DNA from: Flavobacteriaceae bacterium
GTDB taxonomy: Bacteria; Bacteroidota; Bacteroidia; Flavobacteriales; Flavobacteriaceae
Length of the DNA stretch: 53,347 nucleotides
Assembly: GCA_009693635.1 (NCBI GenBank)
Contig: SHWW01000005.1
Span: 1-53,347, forward strand
Reading direction: 5' to 3'
How positions within the stretch are numbered: position 1 is the first letter of the stretch; each line of letters begins with the position of its first letter. Both the position numbers and the translations under genes were made by a program. The notes beneath the pieces were generated by a model, which was given only the letters and a program-made list of their open reading frames with translations, did no database searches and had not been told where the DNA came from. Shown piece by piece: positions 9,351-18,391 of the stretch.

Positions 9351-10505
9351 ATGAAAGAATTTCCAAAAGCATTAACCTCTAAATTAGAACAACGAATCGA
9401 GAACAATTCTTTGCGAAAGCTGTCGTTGCCCAATACTTTAATTGATTTTGCTTCCAATGATTATATTGGGTTTGCCAAGTCGGAAACTATTTTCAACGAA
9501 ACGCATTCGTATTTAATTGAAAATAAAATCATCCAAAATGGCGCAACAGGTTCTAGATTATTGTCAGGAAATCATAAATTGTACCAGGAAGCGGAAAATT
9601 ATATCGCCAAATTTCATCAATCAGAAAGTGCTTTAATTTTCAATTCGGGTTACGATGCTAATGTTGGTTTTTATGGTGCCGTTCCCCAACGCAACGATAT
9701 TATTTTATATGATGAATTATCACACGCATCGATTCGGGATGGAATTCAACTTTCAAATGCCAAATCATATAAATTTCAACATAATGATTTTGAAGATTTA
9801 GAACGATTAATCCAAAACTTAAAACCTAAAACCCAAGACCTAACAACCATTTACATCGTTACCGAAAGTGTTTTTTCTATGGATGGCGACACTCCAAATT
9901 TTAAAGATCTGGCACAAATATCCAATAAATACAATTGTAATTTGGTTATTGATGAAGCCCACGCTTTGGGAGTTTTTGGTGATTTTGGCGAAGGATTAGT
10001 TCAAATGTTAGGATTACAAGATTCGGTTTTTGCTCGAATTGTAACTTTCGGAAAAGGATTGGGTTGTCACGGGGCAGCAATTATTGGTTGTAATGAATTA
10101 AAGAAATATTTAGTCAATTTTGCTCGAAGCTTTATTTATACTACGGGGCTTTCGCCACATTCTGTAGCAACAATTTTAGTGGCTTACCAGCACTTAGAAA
10201 TTGAAAAAAAGGCGCTTGAACAGTTGCGAAATACTATCATTTATTTCAATCAAGAAAAAAATATTTTAGGATTAAAACCGATTTTTGTGAGAAGTAAATC
10301 GGCAATTCAAAGTGCTATTATTCCTGGAAATCAAAATGTAAAATCAATTGCCAATCAATTCCAAGAAAAAGGGTTCGATGTAAAAGCGATACTTTCTCCC
10401 ACAGTTCCAGAAGGTCAAGAACGACTTCGGTTTTGTTTGCATAGTTACAATTCAAAGGAAGAAATCTCGGAAGTGTTGAAACTACTTTCTGCTTTTGTAT
10501 TTTAA
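9351..10505 (+). CDS. bioF: 8-amino-7-oxononanoate synthase (biotin synthesis)
   Basis: The 384-residue PLP enzyme is of the alpha-oxoamine synthase family, which condenses pimeloyl-thioester with alanine in the first committed biotin step. The cofactor-binding DEAHALG (Asp201, His204) and the Schiff-base Lys235 in TFGKGLG are present, as are the ASNDYIG and GATGSRLLSGN motifs. The ATG at 9351 is chosen. A TTG three codons earlier falls within the promoter box. It heads the run bioF-bioD-bioA-ketoacyl synthase. Confidence 0.95.
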   Translation: MKEFPKALTSKLEQRIENNSLRKLSLPNTLIDFASNDYIGFAKSETIFNETHSYLIENKIIQNGATGSRLLSGNHKLYQEAENYIAKFHQSESALIFNSGYDANVGFYGAVPQRNDIILYDELSHASIRDGIQLSNAKSYKFQHNDFEDLERLIQNLKPKTQDLTTIYIVTESVFSMDGDTPNFKDLAQISNKYNCNLVIDEAHALGVFGDFGEGLVQMLGLQDSVFARIVTFGKGLGCHGAAIIGCNELKKYLVNFARSFIYTTGLSPHSVATILVAYQHLEIEKKALEQLRNTIIYFNQEKNILGLKPIFVRSKSAIQSAIIPGNQNVKSIANQFQEKGFDVKAILSPTVPEGQERLRFCLHSYNSKEEISEVLKLLSAFVF

Positions 10506-10525
10506 TCAACATTAAATCTAATTAC

Positions 10526-10565
10526 CTTGTGAACTTTGCGATTTCTTTGCGAACTTTGCGGTTAA
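10526..10565 (+). repeat. TTTGCGAAC-type intergenic repeat between bioF and bioD
   Basis: The spacer holds two copies of GAACTTTGCG, 20 bases apart. Its last 20 bases (10546-10565) match 12551-12570 at 19 of 20 positions. It does not look like a hairpin. Confidence 0.7.
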
Positions 10566-10574
10566 ATAATTAAA

Positions 10575-11195
10575 ATGAAAATCTTTATAACAGGAATATC
10601 AACCGACGTGGGCAAAACCATCGCTTCAGCAATAATAACCGAAGCGCTTGAAGCCGATTATTGGAAACCCATTCAAGCGGGTGATTTAAATGATTCAGAC
10701 AGCCATAAAATTCAACGTTATATTTCAAATGACAAATCGGTTATCCATGAAAACAGCTATAAACTTAGTACTCCCGCAAGTCCACACTTAGCAGCCAAAC
10801 TAGATGGAATGACGATAGATTTAAAAAATATAATTGAACCAAAAACAACAAATCATATAGTTATTGAAGGCGCTGGTGGACTATTTGTACCTTTAAATGA
10901 ATCCGATTTTGTAATTGATTTAATTCAACCGGATTATAAAGTGATTGTTGTTTCTCGTCATTATTTAGGAAGTATCAACCATACTTTATTGACCATTGAA
11001 GCGTTGAAAAATAGAGGGATACATATTGCAGGGATTATTTTTAATGGAAATGAAAACCTGCCTACCGAAACCATAATTTTGAATACAACGCAACTAAAAT
11101 GCATTGGAAGAATTGATAAAGAACCTTATTTTGACCAAAACGTAATTTCAGAATATGCTAGTTTGTTTCGAGAAGATTTATTGAAACTTCAATAG
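10575..11195 (+). CDS. bioD: Dethiobiotin synthetase
   Basis: The 206-residue ATPase closes the ureido ring of dethiobiotin from 7,8-diaminononanoate and CO2. The modified P-loop GISTDVGKT (residues 6-14), the substrate-lysine segment YWKPIQAG and the EGAGGLFVP motif are all present. It is slightly shorter than E. coli BioD (about 225 residues). It ends 2 bases before bioA, indicating cotranscription. Confidence 0.95.
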   Translation: MKIFITGISTDVGKTIASAIITEALEADYWKPIQAGDLNDSDSHKIQRYISNDKSVIHENSYKLSTPASPHLAAKLDGMTIDLKNIIEPKTTNHIVIEGAGGLFVPLNESDFVIDLIQPDYKVIVVSRHYLGSINHTLLTIEALKNRGIHIAGIIFNGNENLPTETIILNTTQLKCIGRIDKEPYFDQNVISEYASLFREDLLKLQ

Positions 11196-11197
11196 CA

Positions 11198-12493
11198 ATG
11201 ACAAATATCAATTTCAATAAGATGAACTTAACCGAAAGAGACGGCCACTATCTTTGGCATCCTTATACCCAACATAAAACTTCAAAACCGCCAATTGCTT
11301 TAGTGAAAGGGGAAGGAGCATTGCTTTGGGACGATTCCAACAAGGAATATATTGATGCAATTGCCTCTTGGTGGGTCAATCCTTTCGGGCATTCCAACCG
11401 ATTCATTGCCGATGCAATTTATAAGCAATTAATTACATTGGAACACGTTTTATTTGGGGGATTTACGCACGAACCAGCCGTTGTTTTATCCGAAAAACTA
11501 ATGGAAATCTTACCGAAAAATCAAAAGAAAATCTTTTTTTCTGATAACGGATCAACCGCTGTAGAAGTGGCAATAAAAGTTGCGTTGCAATATTTTTTCA
11601 ATAAAGGAGAAAACAAAACTACCATAATCGCCTTAGAAAATGCTTTTCACGGAGATACATTTGCTGCTATGGCAGCCAGTGGAATTTCTTTTTACACCCA
11701 AGCTTTCGAAGGTATGTTTATTGATGTGGTTCGGATTCCAGTTCCAATAAAAGGGCATGAAGAAGTCAGTTTTCAAGCATTGGCTCAAGCCATAAAAAAC
11801 AATACTTGTGCTGGATTTATTTTTGAACCGTTAGTCCAAGGAGCAGCTGGAATGGTAATGTATGAGCCAGAAGCTTTAGATAAATTAATCAAAATTTGTC
11901 AAGAAAATGGTGTTTTAACCATTGCCGACGAGGTAATGACATGCTTTGGAAAAACTGGAAAAATGTTTGCCTGCGATTATTTGCAAACCCAACCTGATAT
12001 GATATGTTTATCGAAAGCGTTAACGGGCGGGACAATTCCAATGGCAATTACCACGTTCACCCAAGATTTATTCGATGCTTTTTATAGCGATGATATTAAT
12101 AAAGCACTTTTTCACGGGCATACATTTACTGCAAATCCAACGGGTTGCGCAGCGGCTTTGGCAAGTTTGGAATTATTGCAAACTGATGAAATGCAAACCA
12201 ATATCGCACGAGTAAATCAGAATCATTTGGAATTTCAAAAACACATTGAAACACATCCAAAAGTAACGACAACTCGGGTTTTGGGAGTCATTTTTGCATT
12301 GGAAATTAAAACCGAAAGCCAAGCGAGCTATTACGGTTCTTTACGAAACAAACTCTATGATTTTTTCATTGAAAATGGAATAATTTTACGACCTATTGGA
12401 AATATAGTCTATATCTTGCCGCCTTATATTATCACAGACGACCAACTGCAAAAAATTTACGATGTAGTTGAGAGTGCTCTAGAGATAGTTTGA
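11198..12493 (+). CDS. bioA: Adenosylmethionine-8-amino-7-oxononanoate aminotransferase
   Basis: The 431-residue class III PLP aminotransferase transfers an amino group from SAM to the BioF product. The motifs ASWWVNPFGHS and the PLP Lys273 in LSKALTGG are visible, as is Asp244 in IADEVMT. The family-typical WHPYTQ occurs at residues 20-25. The start at 11198 is used; an ATG eight codons later is a possible alternative. Confidence 0.95.
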   Translation: MTNINFNKMNLTERDGHYLWHPYTQHKTSKPPIALVKGEGALLWDDSNKEYIDAIASWWVNPFGHSNRFIADAIYKQLITLEHVLFGGFTHEPAVVLSEKLMEILPKNQKKIFFSDNGSTAVEVAIKVALQYFFNKGENKTTIIALENAFHGDTFAAMAASGISFYTQAFEGMFIDVVRIPVPIKGHEEVSFQALAQAIKNNTCAGFIFEPLVQGAAGMVMYEPEALDKLIKICQENGVLTIADEVMTCFGKTGKMFACDYLQTQPDMICLSKALTGGTIPMAITTFTQDLFDAFYSDDINKALFHGHTFTANPTGCAAALASLELLQTDEMQTNIARVNQNHLEFQKHIETHPKVTTTRVLGVIFALEIKTESQASYYGSLRNKLYDFFIENGIILRPIGNIVYILPPYIITDDQLQKIYDVVESALEIV

Positions 12494-12529
12494 TTTATTT
12501 AGAAGGCAAATAGATAATAGATTTTTTTC

Positions 12530-12570
12530 TTTGTGAACTTAGCTAAAAACTTTGCGACCTTTGCGGTTAA
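12530..12570 (+). repeat. Second copy of the TTTGCGAAC-type repeat, after bioA
   Basis: This element resembles the spacer element at 10526-10565. The 20 bases at 12551-12570 differ from 10546-10565 at one position only. Together the two copies flank bioD-bioA in direct orientation. Confidence 0.7.
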
Positions 12571-12576
12571 GTTTTT

Positions 12577-12604
12577 ATAATTCATAATTTATAATTCATA
12601 ATTA
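12577..12604 (+). repeat. Tandem 14-base AT-rich repeat
   Basis: Two successive copies of ATAATTCATAATT followed by T or A lie just upstream of the ketoacyl synthase gene. Similar AT-rich spacer sequence occurs before the RND pump gene (about 25519-25565). Confidence 0.6.
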
Positions 12605-12614
12605 AACAAAACCT

Positions 12615-13775
12615 TTGCCAACAACAATTTCTATTACCGCCATCGCTTCTCTTTCTGCATTAGGAAACAATCAAGATGCAATTTGGAATAACTATCAATC
12701 CAATCAACATTGTTTTGTAGCAAATGCTTTTGGCAATCAAAATGGAATTGTGGCACCATTAGATGCGGCTTCAAAACAGGAAATAGAAGCATTAAAAAAT
12801 TCAGATCAAAAATACAAAGCGTTAGATAATTCGGTATTATTTGCAATAGCAGCTTCTCGAAAAGCAACAATAGATGCGGACTGGAAAACTGGGGATACTT
12901 TTGGAATTAACATTGGTTCTTCTCGTGGAGCAACTGAATTATTTGAAAAGCACCACCTTGATTTTATAAAAAAAGGGAAAGTTTCAACTTTAGCGTCTCC
13001 CACTACTACTCTTGGAAATATTTCTTCTTGGGTTTCTCACGATTTACAAAGTCAAGGCCCAGAAATTTCGCACTCCATAACCTGTTCCACGGCATTGCAT
13101 GCTTTGCTAAATGGAGTTGCCTGGCTCAAAGCAGGAATGGCAAATAAATTTTTAGTTGGCGGAAGTGAAGCTCCTTTAACTGATTTTACGATTGCTCAAA
13201 TGAAGGCATTAAAAATTTATTCTAAATTAAATGAAAGTTCTGATTACCCAAATCGTGCTTTAGATTTGAATAAGAAAAAAAACACTTTGATTCTTGGTGA
13301 AGCTGCGGCTGTTTGTTGTTTAGAAATTGGCAAAAAGAAAAATGCTCTCGCTTTTATTGAAGGAATTGGCTATGCTACAGAAATTTTGGAACATAATGTT
13401 TCTGTTTCTGCAGAAGCAACCTGTTTTCAAAAATCAATGAAAATGGCATTGGAAAATACAAATTTATTACAAGTTGATGCCATTGTAATGCATGCGCCCG
13501 GAACTATAAAAGGAGATTTAACTGAATATAAAGCAATCCAAAAAGTATTTGGCGACAACCTTCCTTTATTGACTTCCAATAAATGGAAAATTGGACACAC
13601 TCTTGGCGCTTCGGGTATGTTGAGTATAGAAATGGCGATTATGATGTTGCAACACAATCATTTCATCGGAGTTCCATTTGCGGAAGTACAGTTTCAAAAT
13701 AAACCTTTGAAAAAAATAATGGTAAATGCCGTTGGTTTTGGCGGAAATGCAGTGAGTGTGTTGTTGAGTTTGTAG
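12615..13775 (+). CDS. Beta-ketoacyl-ACP synthase (FabF-like) in the biotin locus
   Basis: The 386-residue condensing enzyme is of the thiolase/KAS fold with an intact catalytic set: Cys157 in SITCSTALH, His293 in HAPGT and His328 in GHTLGASG. It is shorter than housekeeping FabF (about 412). The frame starts with TTG and no nearby ATG exists. It sits 121 bases after bioA and on the bio strand. This suggests a role in making the pimeloyl precursor, but general fatty-acid or aryl-polyene synthesis cannot be excluded. Confidence 0.85.
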   Translation: MPTTISITAIASLSALGNNQDAIWNNYQSNQHCFVANAFGNQNGIVAPLDAASKQEIEALKNSDQKYKALDNSVLFAIAASRKATIDADWKTGDTFGINIGSSRGATELFEKHHLDFIKKGKVSTLASPTTTLGNISSWVSHDLQSQGPEISHSITCSTALHALLNGVAWLKAGMANKFLVGGSEAPLTDFTIAQMKALKIYSKLNESSDYPNRALDLNKKKNTLILGEAAAVCCLEIGKKKNALAFIEGIGYATEILEHNVSVSAEATCFQKSMKMALENTNLLQVDAIVMHAPGTIKGDLTEYKAIQKVFGDNLPLLTSNKWKIGHTLGASGMLSIEMAIMMLQHNHFIGVPFAEVQFQNKPLKKIMVNAVGFGGNAVSVLLSL

Positions 13776-13872
13776 GTTTATACTCGAATAGATAATAGCC
13801 TTAAAATTGGCCGAATGTATAAAGTTTAAGGGCATAAATTTAAGACGTCTCAAATAATGTATAATTCGAATT

Positions 13873-14361
13873 TTACATTTCACAACTCTCCAAGTCTTTT
13901 ACTTTTTCATAAATCAAATTACTTTCAAATCCTTTTCGAAGTAGAAAATCACAGAATTTTTTTCGTTTTTTGATAGCGTTAGTTTCATGAATATTAAGCC
14001 ATTGCCTTTCGGCCAAAGCGTGAAAAGTGTTGTTGTATTCTTCGGGGGTAATTTCTTTTAGTGCTGTTGTGATATTATATTGTGAAATCCTACGAAACTT
14101 TAATTCGTTCACAATCCTGATTTTCCCCCAATGCTTAATGCGGTGCTTTCCTCTTGCAAAACTACACGCAAAACGTTCTTCGTTGAGGTATTTATTGTCT
14201 ATAAGATGAACAATTATCAAATCAATAGCTTGTGGAATCATATTCATACTCCGCAATTTTTCAACTATTTCTTTGTGACAACGCTCTTGATATGCACAGT
14301 AATTTTCTAATTTGTTTTGGGCTTCCGTTATGGAATATGTTCTGTGAGAATTAGGAGCCAA
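13873..14361 (-). CDS. recX: RecX-family regulatory protein
   Basis: The 162-residue protein has the tandem three-helix repeats of RecX, which inhibits RecA filaments. Typical segments are YCAYQERCHKEI, HLIDNKYLNEERFACSFARGK and WGKIRIVNELKFR. The start is a TTG at 14361, as no ATG precedes the conserved region. recA is not adjacent. It lies between the ketoacyl synthase (convergent) and bioB (35 bases upstream, same strand), so it may be read from the bioB transcript. Confidence 0.88.
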   Translation of the reverse strand: MAPNSHRTYSITEAQNKLENYCAYQERCHKEIVEKLRSMNMIPQAIDLIIVHLIDNKYLNEERFACSFARGKHRIKHWGKIRIVNELKFRRISQYNITTALKEITPEEYNNTFHALAERQWLNIHETNAIKKRKKFCDFLLRKGFESNLIYEKVKDLESCEM

Positions 14362-14395
14362 AATTTATTAATTATCTATTAAGAATACAAAAAAA

Positions 14396-15484
14396 CTAGA
14401 CATTTGTTTTGCCTGAGGCCTCTAAATTCTTCTCTATTTTATGCCCAGGTCTTGACCATTTTGGTTTTTCCCCTAAAGATAGATAAATAGAATCTTCAGC
14501 TTCAACGGTAGTAGGCCGCATGACTTTAACAAATGGTTTTTGAGGAATTAATCCTAATGTTTCAAACATTTTCATGTCTTCATTTACATCTGGATTAGGG
14601 GTTGTGAGCAATTTATCGCCAGCAAAGATAGAATTTGCTCCTGCAAAGAAACACATCGCTTGTCCTTCACGACTCATATTCATTCTTCCTGCCGAAAGAC
14701 GAACTTGCGTTTCTGGCATAATAATTCTTGTAGTTGCCACCATTCGAATCATTTCCCAAATTTCAACGGGTTTCTCTTCTTCCATTGGCGTTCCTTCAAC
14801 CGCAACTAAAGCATTTATAGGCACCGATTCTGGTTGTGGATTCAATGTAGAAAGCGCTACAAGCATTCCTGCACGGTCTTCTATTGATTCTCCCATTCCA
14901 ATAATTCCTCCACTACAAACGGTAACATTTGTTTTGCGAACATTTTCAATAGTTTGCAAACGGTCTTCAAAGCCACGTGTAGAAATTACTTTTTTATAAT
15001 ATTCTTCTGAGGTATCTAAATTGTGATTGTAGGCATATAAACCAGCTTCTGCTAAACGATGGGCTTGATTTTCAGTTATCATACCCAAAGTACAACACAC
15101 TTCCATATCTAATTTATTGATGGTACGAACCATTTCTAAAACTTGATCAAATTCTGGTCCGTCCTTAACATTTCTCCATGCAGCTCCCATACAAACTCTG
15201 GAAGACCCACTCGATTTTGCTCTCAATGCTTGTGCTTTTACTTGGCTAACCGACATTAAATCATTCCCTTCAATATCCGTGTGGTAGCGAGCTGCTTGCG
15301 GACAATAGCCGCAATCTTCAGGACAACCACCTGTTTTAATTGATAATAAAGTAGAAACCTGTACCACATTTGGATCATGTGATTTTCTGTGAATTGAAGC
15401 AGCTTCAAAAAGCAAATCCATCAAAGGTTTATTGTATATAGCAATAATTTCGTCTTTCGTCCAATTGTGTTTAGCAATACTCAT
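14396..15484 (-). CDS. bioB: Biotin synthase (radical SAM)
   Basis: The 362-residue radical SAM enzyme inserts sulfur into dethiobiotin to form biotin. The [4Fe-4S] cysteines C54, C58 and C61 form CPEDCGYC, and the YNHNLDTS and SAGRMNMS motifs fit BioB. It lies on the opposite strand from bioFDA with its own promoter, whose -7 box is identical to that of bioF. recX follows it. Confidence 0.97.
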   Translation of the reverse strand: MSIAKHNWTKDEIIAIYNKPLMDLLFEAASIHRKSHDPNVVQVSTLLSIKTGGCPEDCGYCPQAARYHTDIEGNDLMSVSQVKAQALRAKSSGSSRVCMGAAWRNVKDGPEFDQVLEMVRTINKLDMEVCCTLGMITENQAHRLAEAGLYAYNHNLDTSEEYYKKVISTRGFEDRLQTIENVRKTNVTVCSGGIIGMGESIEDRAGMLVALSTLNPQPESVPINALVAVEGTPMEEEKPVEIWEMIRMVATTRIIMPETQVRLSAGRMNMSREGQAMCFFAGANSIFAGDKLLTTPNPDVNEDMKMFETLGLIPQKPFVKVMRPTTVEAEDSIYLSLGEKPKWSRPGHKIEKNLEASGKTNV

Positions 15485-15506
15485 AATAGTATTTTAATTA
15501 TTGTGC

Positions 15507-15537
15507 CAAAAGTAGTCAAATTGTTCTAATGAAGCAA
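15507..15537 (-). promoter_or_regulatory. bioB promoter
   Basis: On the minus strand TTG (15537-15535), then 20 bases, then TACTTTTG (15514-15507). The ATG follows after 22 bases. The -7 octamer is the same as that before bioF. Confidence 0.7.
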
Positions 15538-15604
15538 AATTGATCATTCGAATTCTCAAAATAAAACCTTTTGAAATCATATATTATAATTCAGTTCAAT
15601 AGTA

Positions 15605-18340
15605 CTACAAATTATATTTTAAACCAAAAATAATATATCTGGGTTGAACGGTATATTGAGATGTTCTTGTAGCAAACTGCGTGAAACTATCGTCGTTTAA
15701 GGTTTTTGTATTTAATAAATTCGTTGCGCTAATTTTGTATTCAAATTTGCTGTCTTTTGTTTTTTGATAAATCAAACTTGAACTCAAGAAATCATATTCG
15801 TTATTAACGGTATTTTTGTTGTTTGTGTAATGATAATATTCATATTCTGCGACAAAAGAAAAACTCTTAAGAAAGAAATAGTCAATTTTAGCAGAAGGTC
15901 TTTCAGTCAAAAATTTAGTACCACTATAGTCATTTTTGGTTATAGAATAGCCTATTTCGAAGTTTGGTAAATCTTTATAATTTGTAGCTAATTTTAAGGT
16001 ATAATTTTGTGTAAGTGATTCGGTAGTTCTAAAAATATTATTTTGGATGTTATTAAATTTTGACCAATTTAAACCTAAATTTAATGAAGCTTTGAAATTT
16101 TTAGCGAATGATCTGCCGTAATTCGCATTTCCAGATAAAGATTCATCTGCAAAATTAGAATTTATTGCGGTTGAAACTTGGTTAATTCCAGAAAAATCTG
16201 CGCTACTTTTAACCGCATTTATGCGTTTTGTATAATTAATATTTGCAAAAATATTTTCAAAATTGAACATATTGTATTTAAAGTAACGAAGCGAATGACT
16301 TTGTGACAAAGCATTTTCTAGCATTCTGTTTCCTCTAAATAATGAGTTATAATTTGTAAAAGTATAGCCTGAGACGATTCTATTTATATCTGTAAAATCA
16401 TTTGTAACAGCATAATTATAGGTTAATGTTTCTGCCTTTTTCATTTGGTATAATGCATAAATATCTGGCAAAATACGGAAGAAATTATCACTAACTCTTG
16501 AGTTTAATTGGTCGTTAAAGGTGTTGTAATTGTGAAATGTAAATCCTGGATTAAAAGTGAATTTCCCTTTTATAAATTTGAAATGTAACCCTAAAAAAGC
16601 ATCATTAAAATTATAGCTAACGTCATTGTTTTTATCGGCATCATTCAAGTCGTTAGTTGTTCCGTTGTCCAAAATCTGAAAAATATGAGAATTGAAATTT
16701 TGAACAGAATAGGTGTTTCCAAAAGTAAAGTTAATATTACTTTTTGGGGTTAACATATAATAATAATCAATTTTTGCATCCATTTTATTGGTTTTCACAA
16801 AACGATTCTGATTTAGATTATACCTGTTTTGGCCTTGCAATCCTAAAATTGGAAATGGATTCTGACCTAAATTGGCGTTGTAAAAAGGATCTTCATCTTG
16901 ATATAAGTGTTGGATTTCGATATCAAATACGCTTTTATCGCTTTTAGTATAATACAAACTCATGTTTTGAGATAAAGAAACTGGGTTTTGCTCCTTGAAA
17001 GTGTTGATATTTTGATTGTTATTTACTGGTGGCGATCCGTTTGAAGCCGTTGTTATTAATTCCGAAAGCAAATTATTGTCTTCATTTTGATTTGAATTTT
17101 TCAATAAAATATCATAATCAAATTGCAATTTCGTATTTGGTTTATAGCTTGAACTTAATTTGAAAAGGCCTAAATTACTTTTTTGATGAGCCGTTTCTTG
17201 TGTGTTTTGATTGGTATTTAATGAATTTATTATTGTTCCACTAGAGTTTCTAATTTCATCTGTTCTGTTGTTTTGAGAAGCCGTTTCCGTATTTGTAATT
17301 GTTTTTGAAATAATAGCAAAACCACTTAAACTCCAAGCTTTATTAACGTTGTAAGAAAAGTTGGTTGCTCCAAACTCGGTTTCAATTTCTTTTGCGCGGT
17401 TGTTCCTAAGCAATGAAATCCCTAAATCGTTAGAAGAAACATTAAAGTTGGTACCTCCTTTTTTCATCATACTTCTAAATCCTCCCGTGAATTTGAAATA
17501 ATCTTGAACGGTGAATGGTAATTCTCCAATATTATTATAATTGGCAATTAGGTTGATGCTGTATTTTGGACTGTAATAAAACAGTTTTGGGTTAGCAATA
17601 TAGCGAGTATTTTTATTCTCAGTTCCTCCACCAGCATTTATGTCTCCAAACCAAAAATTCTTCTTTCCTGATTTTAGTTTGATATTCATCGCTATATTTT
17701 CATCGCCATTTTCCAATCCTTTCAAAGCGGAAACATCGTTGAAATTCCTGAGAACTTGAATTTTATCTATCGCATCTGCAGGAATATTTTTGACGCCTAA
17801 TTTTGTATCGCCATCAAAAAAATCTTTCCCTTCAATCATTAATTTTGTAACTTTTTTACCTTCTACTTCAATTTCTCCATCGGCATTAACTTCTACGCCT
17901 GGTAATTTTTTTAAAACGTCTTCTAATTTTCGTTCCGTTCCAGATTTAAATGAATCGGCGTTATAAACTATTGTATCTCCTTTTATTGAAACGGGCATTT
18001 CGCGAACAATTTCAACGCCTTCAAGTTCAATTCCTCCCGATTCTAAAGTAATATTTTGAACAATATTTGTTGCTAAGGTTGCCAGAGAAATCTCTCTGGA
18101 TTGCATTCCCAAATAACTAACCTTAATGGTATAGTTAGTATTGGGTTTCAAATTGAGTAAATATTTTCCTTTATCATTTGTAATGGCATAGGAATCCATC
18201 GCTTTTGTAACTTGGTTTACAGCCATTACATTTGCCATTTCTAATGGAGATTTTCCAATGTCTTGAATAAAACCCTCAAATTTTATATTTTGAGAAAATG
18301 AAATTGAAGTCACAAAGAATAATAGCAGGAATTTTTTCAT
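15605..18340 (-). CDS. Outer-membrane beta-barrel protein with carboxypeptidase-like domain (TonB-receptor type)
   Basis: The 911-residue protein has a signal peptide (cleavage near SFSQ, residue 17). A carboxypeptidase-regulatory-like Ig fold follows (about 20-110, with ITNDKGKYLLNL), then a plug-like region (about 115-225, including LEDVLKKLPGVEV), then a long Asn/Tyr/Phe-rich beta-barrel ending FGLKYNL. It belongs to the class of TonB-dependent-receptor-like proteins paired with GLPGLI proteins in Bacteroidota. The substrate is unknown. The GLPGLI gene lies 51 bases upstream on the same strand. Confidence 0.88.
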   Translation of the reverse strand: MKKFLLLFFVTSISFSQNIKFEGFIQDIGKSPLEMANVMAVNQVTKAMDSYAITNDKGKYLLNLKPNTNYTIKVSYLGMQSREISLATLATNIVQNITLESGGIELEGVEIVREMPVSIKGDTIVYNADSFKSGTERKLEDVLKKLPGVEVNADGEIEVEGKKVTKLMIEGKDFFDGDTKLGVKNIPADAIDKIQVLRNFNDVSALKGLENGDENIAMNIKLKSGKKNFWFGDINAGGGTENKNTRYIANPKLFYYSPKYSINLIANYNNIGELPFTVQDYFKFTGGFRSMMKKGGTNFNVSSNDLGISLLRNNRAKEIETEFGATNFSYNVNKAWSLSGFAIISKTITNTETASQNNRTDEIRNSSGTIINSLNTNQNTQETAHQKSNLGLFKLSSSYKPNTKLQFDYDILLKNSNQNEDNNLLSELITTASNGSPPVNNNQNINTFKEQNPVSLSQNMSLYYTKSDKSVFDIEIQHLYQDEDPFYNANLGQNPFPILGLQGQNRYNLNQNRFVKTNKMDAKIDYYYMLTPKSNINFTFGNTYSVQNFNSHIFQILDNGTTNDLNDADKNNDVSYNFNDAFLGLHFKFIKGKFTFNPGFTFHNYNTFNDQLNSRVSDNFFRILPDIYALYQMKKAETLTYNYAVTNDFTDINRIVSGYTFTNYNSLFRGNRMLENALSQSHSLRYFKYNMFNFENIFANINYTKRINAVKSSADFSGINQVSTAINSNFADESLSGNANYGRSFAKNFKASLNLGLNWSKFNNIQNNIFRTTESLTQNYTLKLATNYKDLPNFEIGYSITKNDYSGTKFLTERPSAKIDYFFLKSFSFVAEYEYYHYTNNKNTVNNEYDFLSSSLIYQKTKDSKFEYKISATNLLNTKTLNDDSFTQFATRTSQYTVQPRYIIFGLKYNL

Positions 18341-18391
18341 TTTGATTTGATTATTGTAATATTTAATTTAATAACTATAAAACTCCATTGC

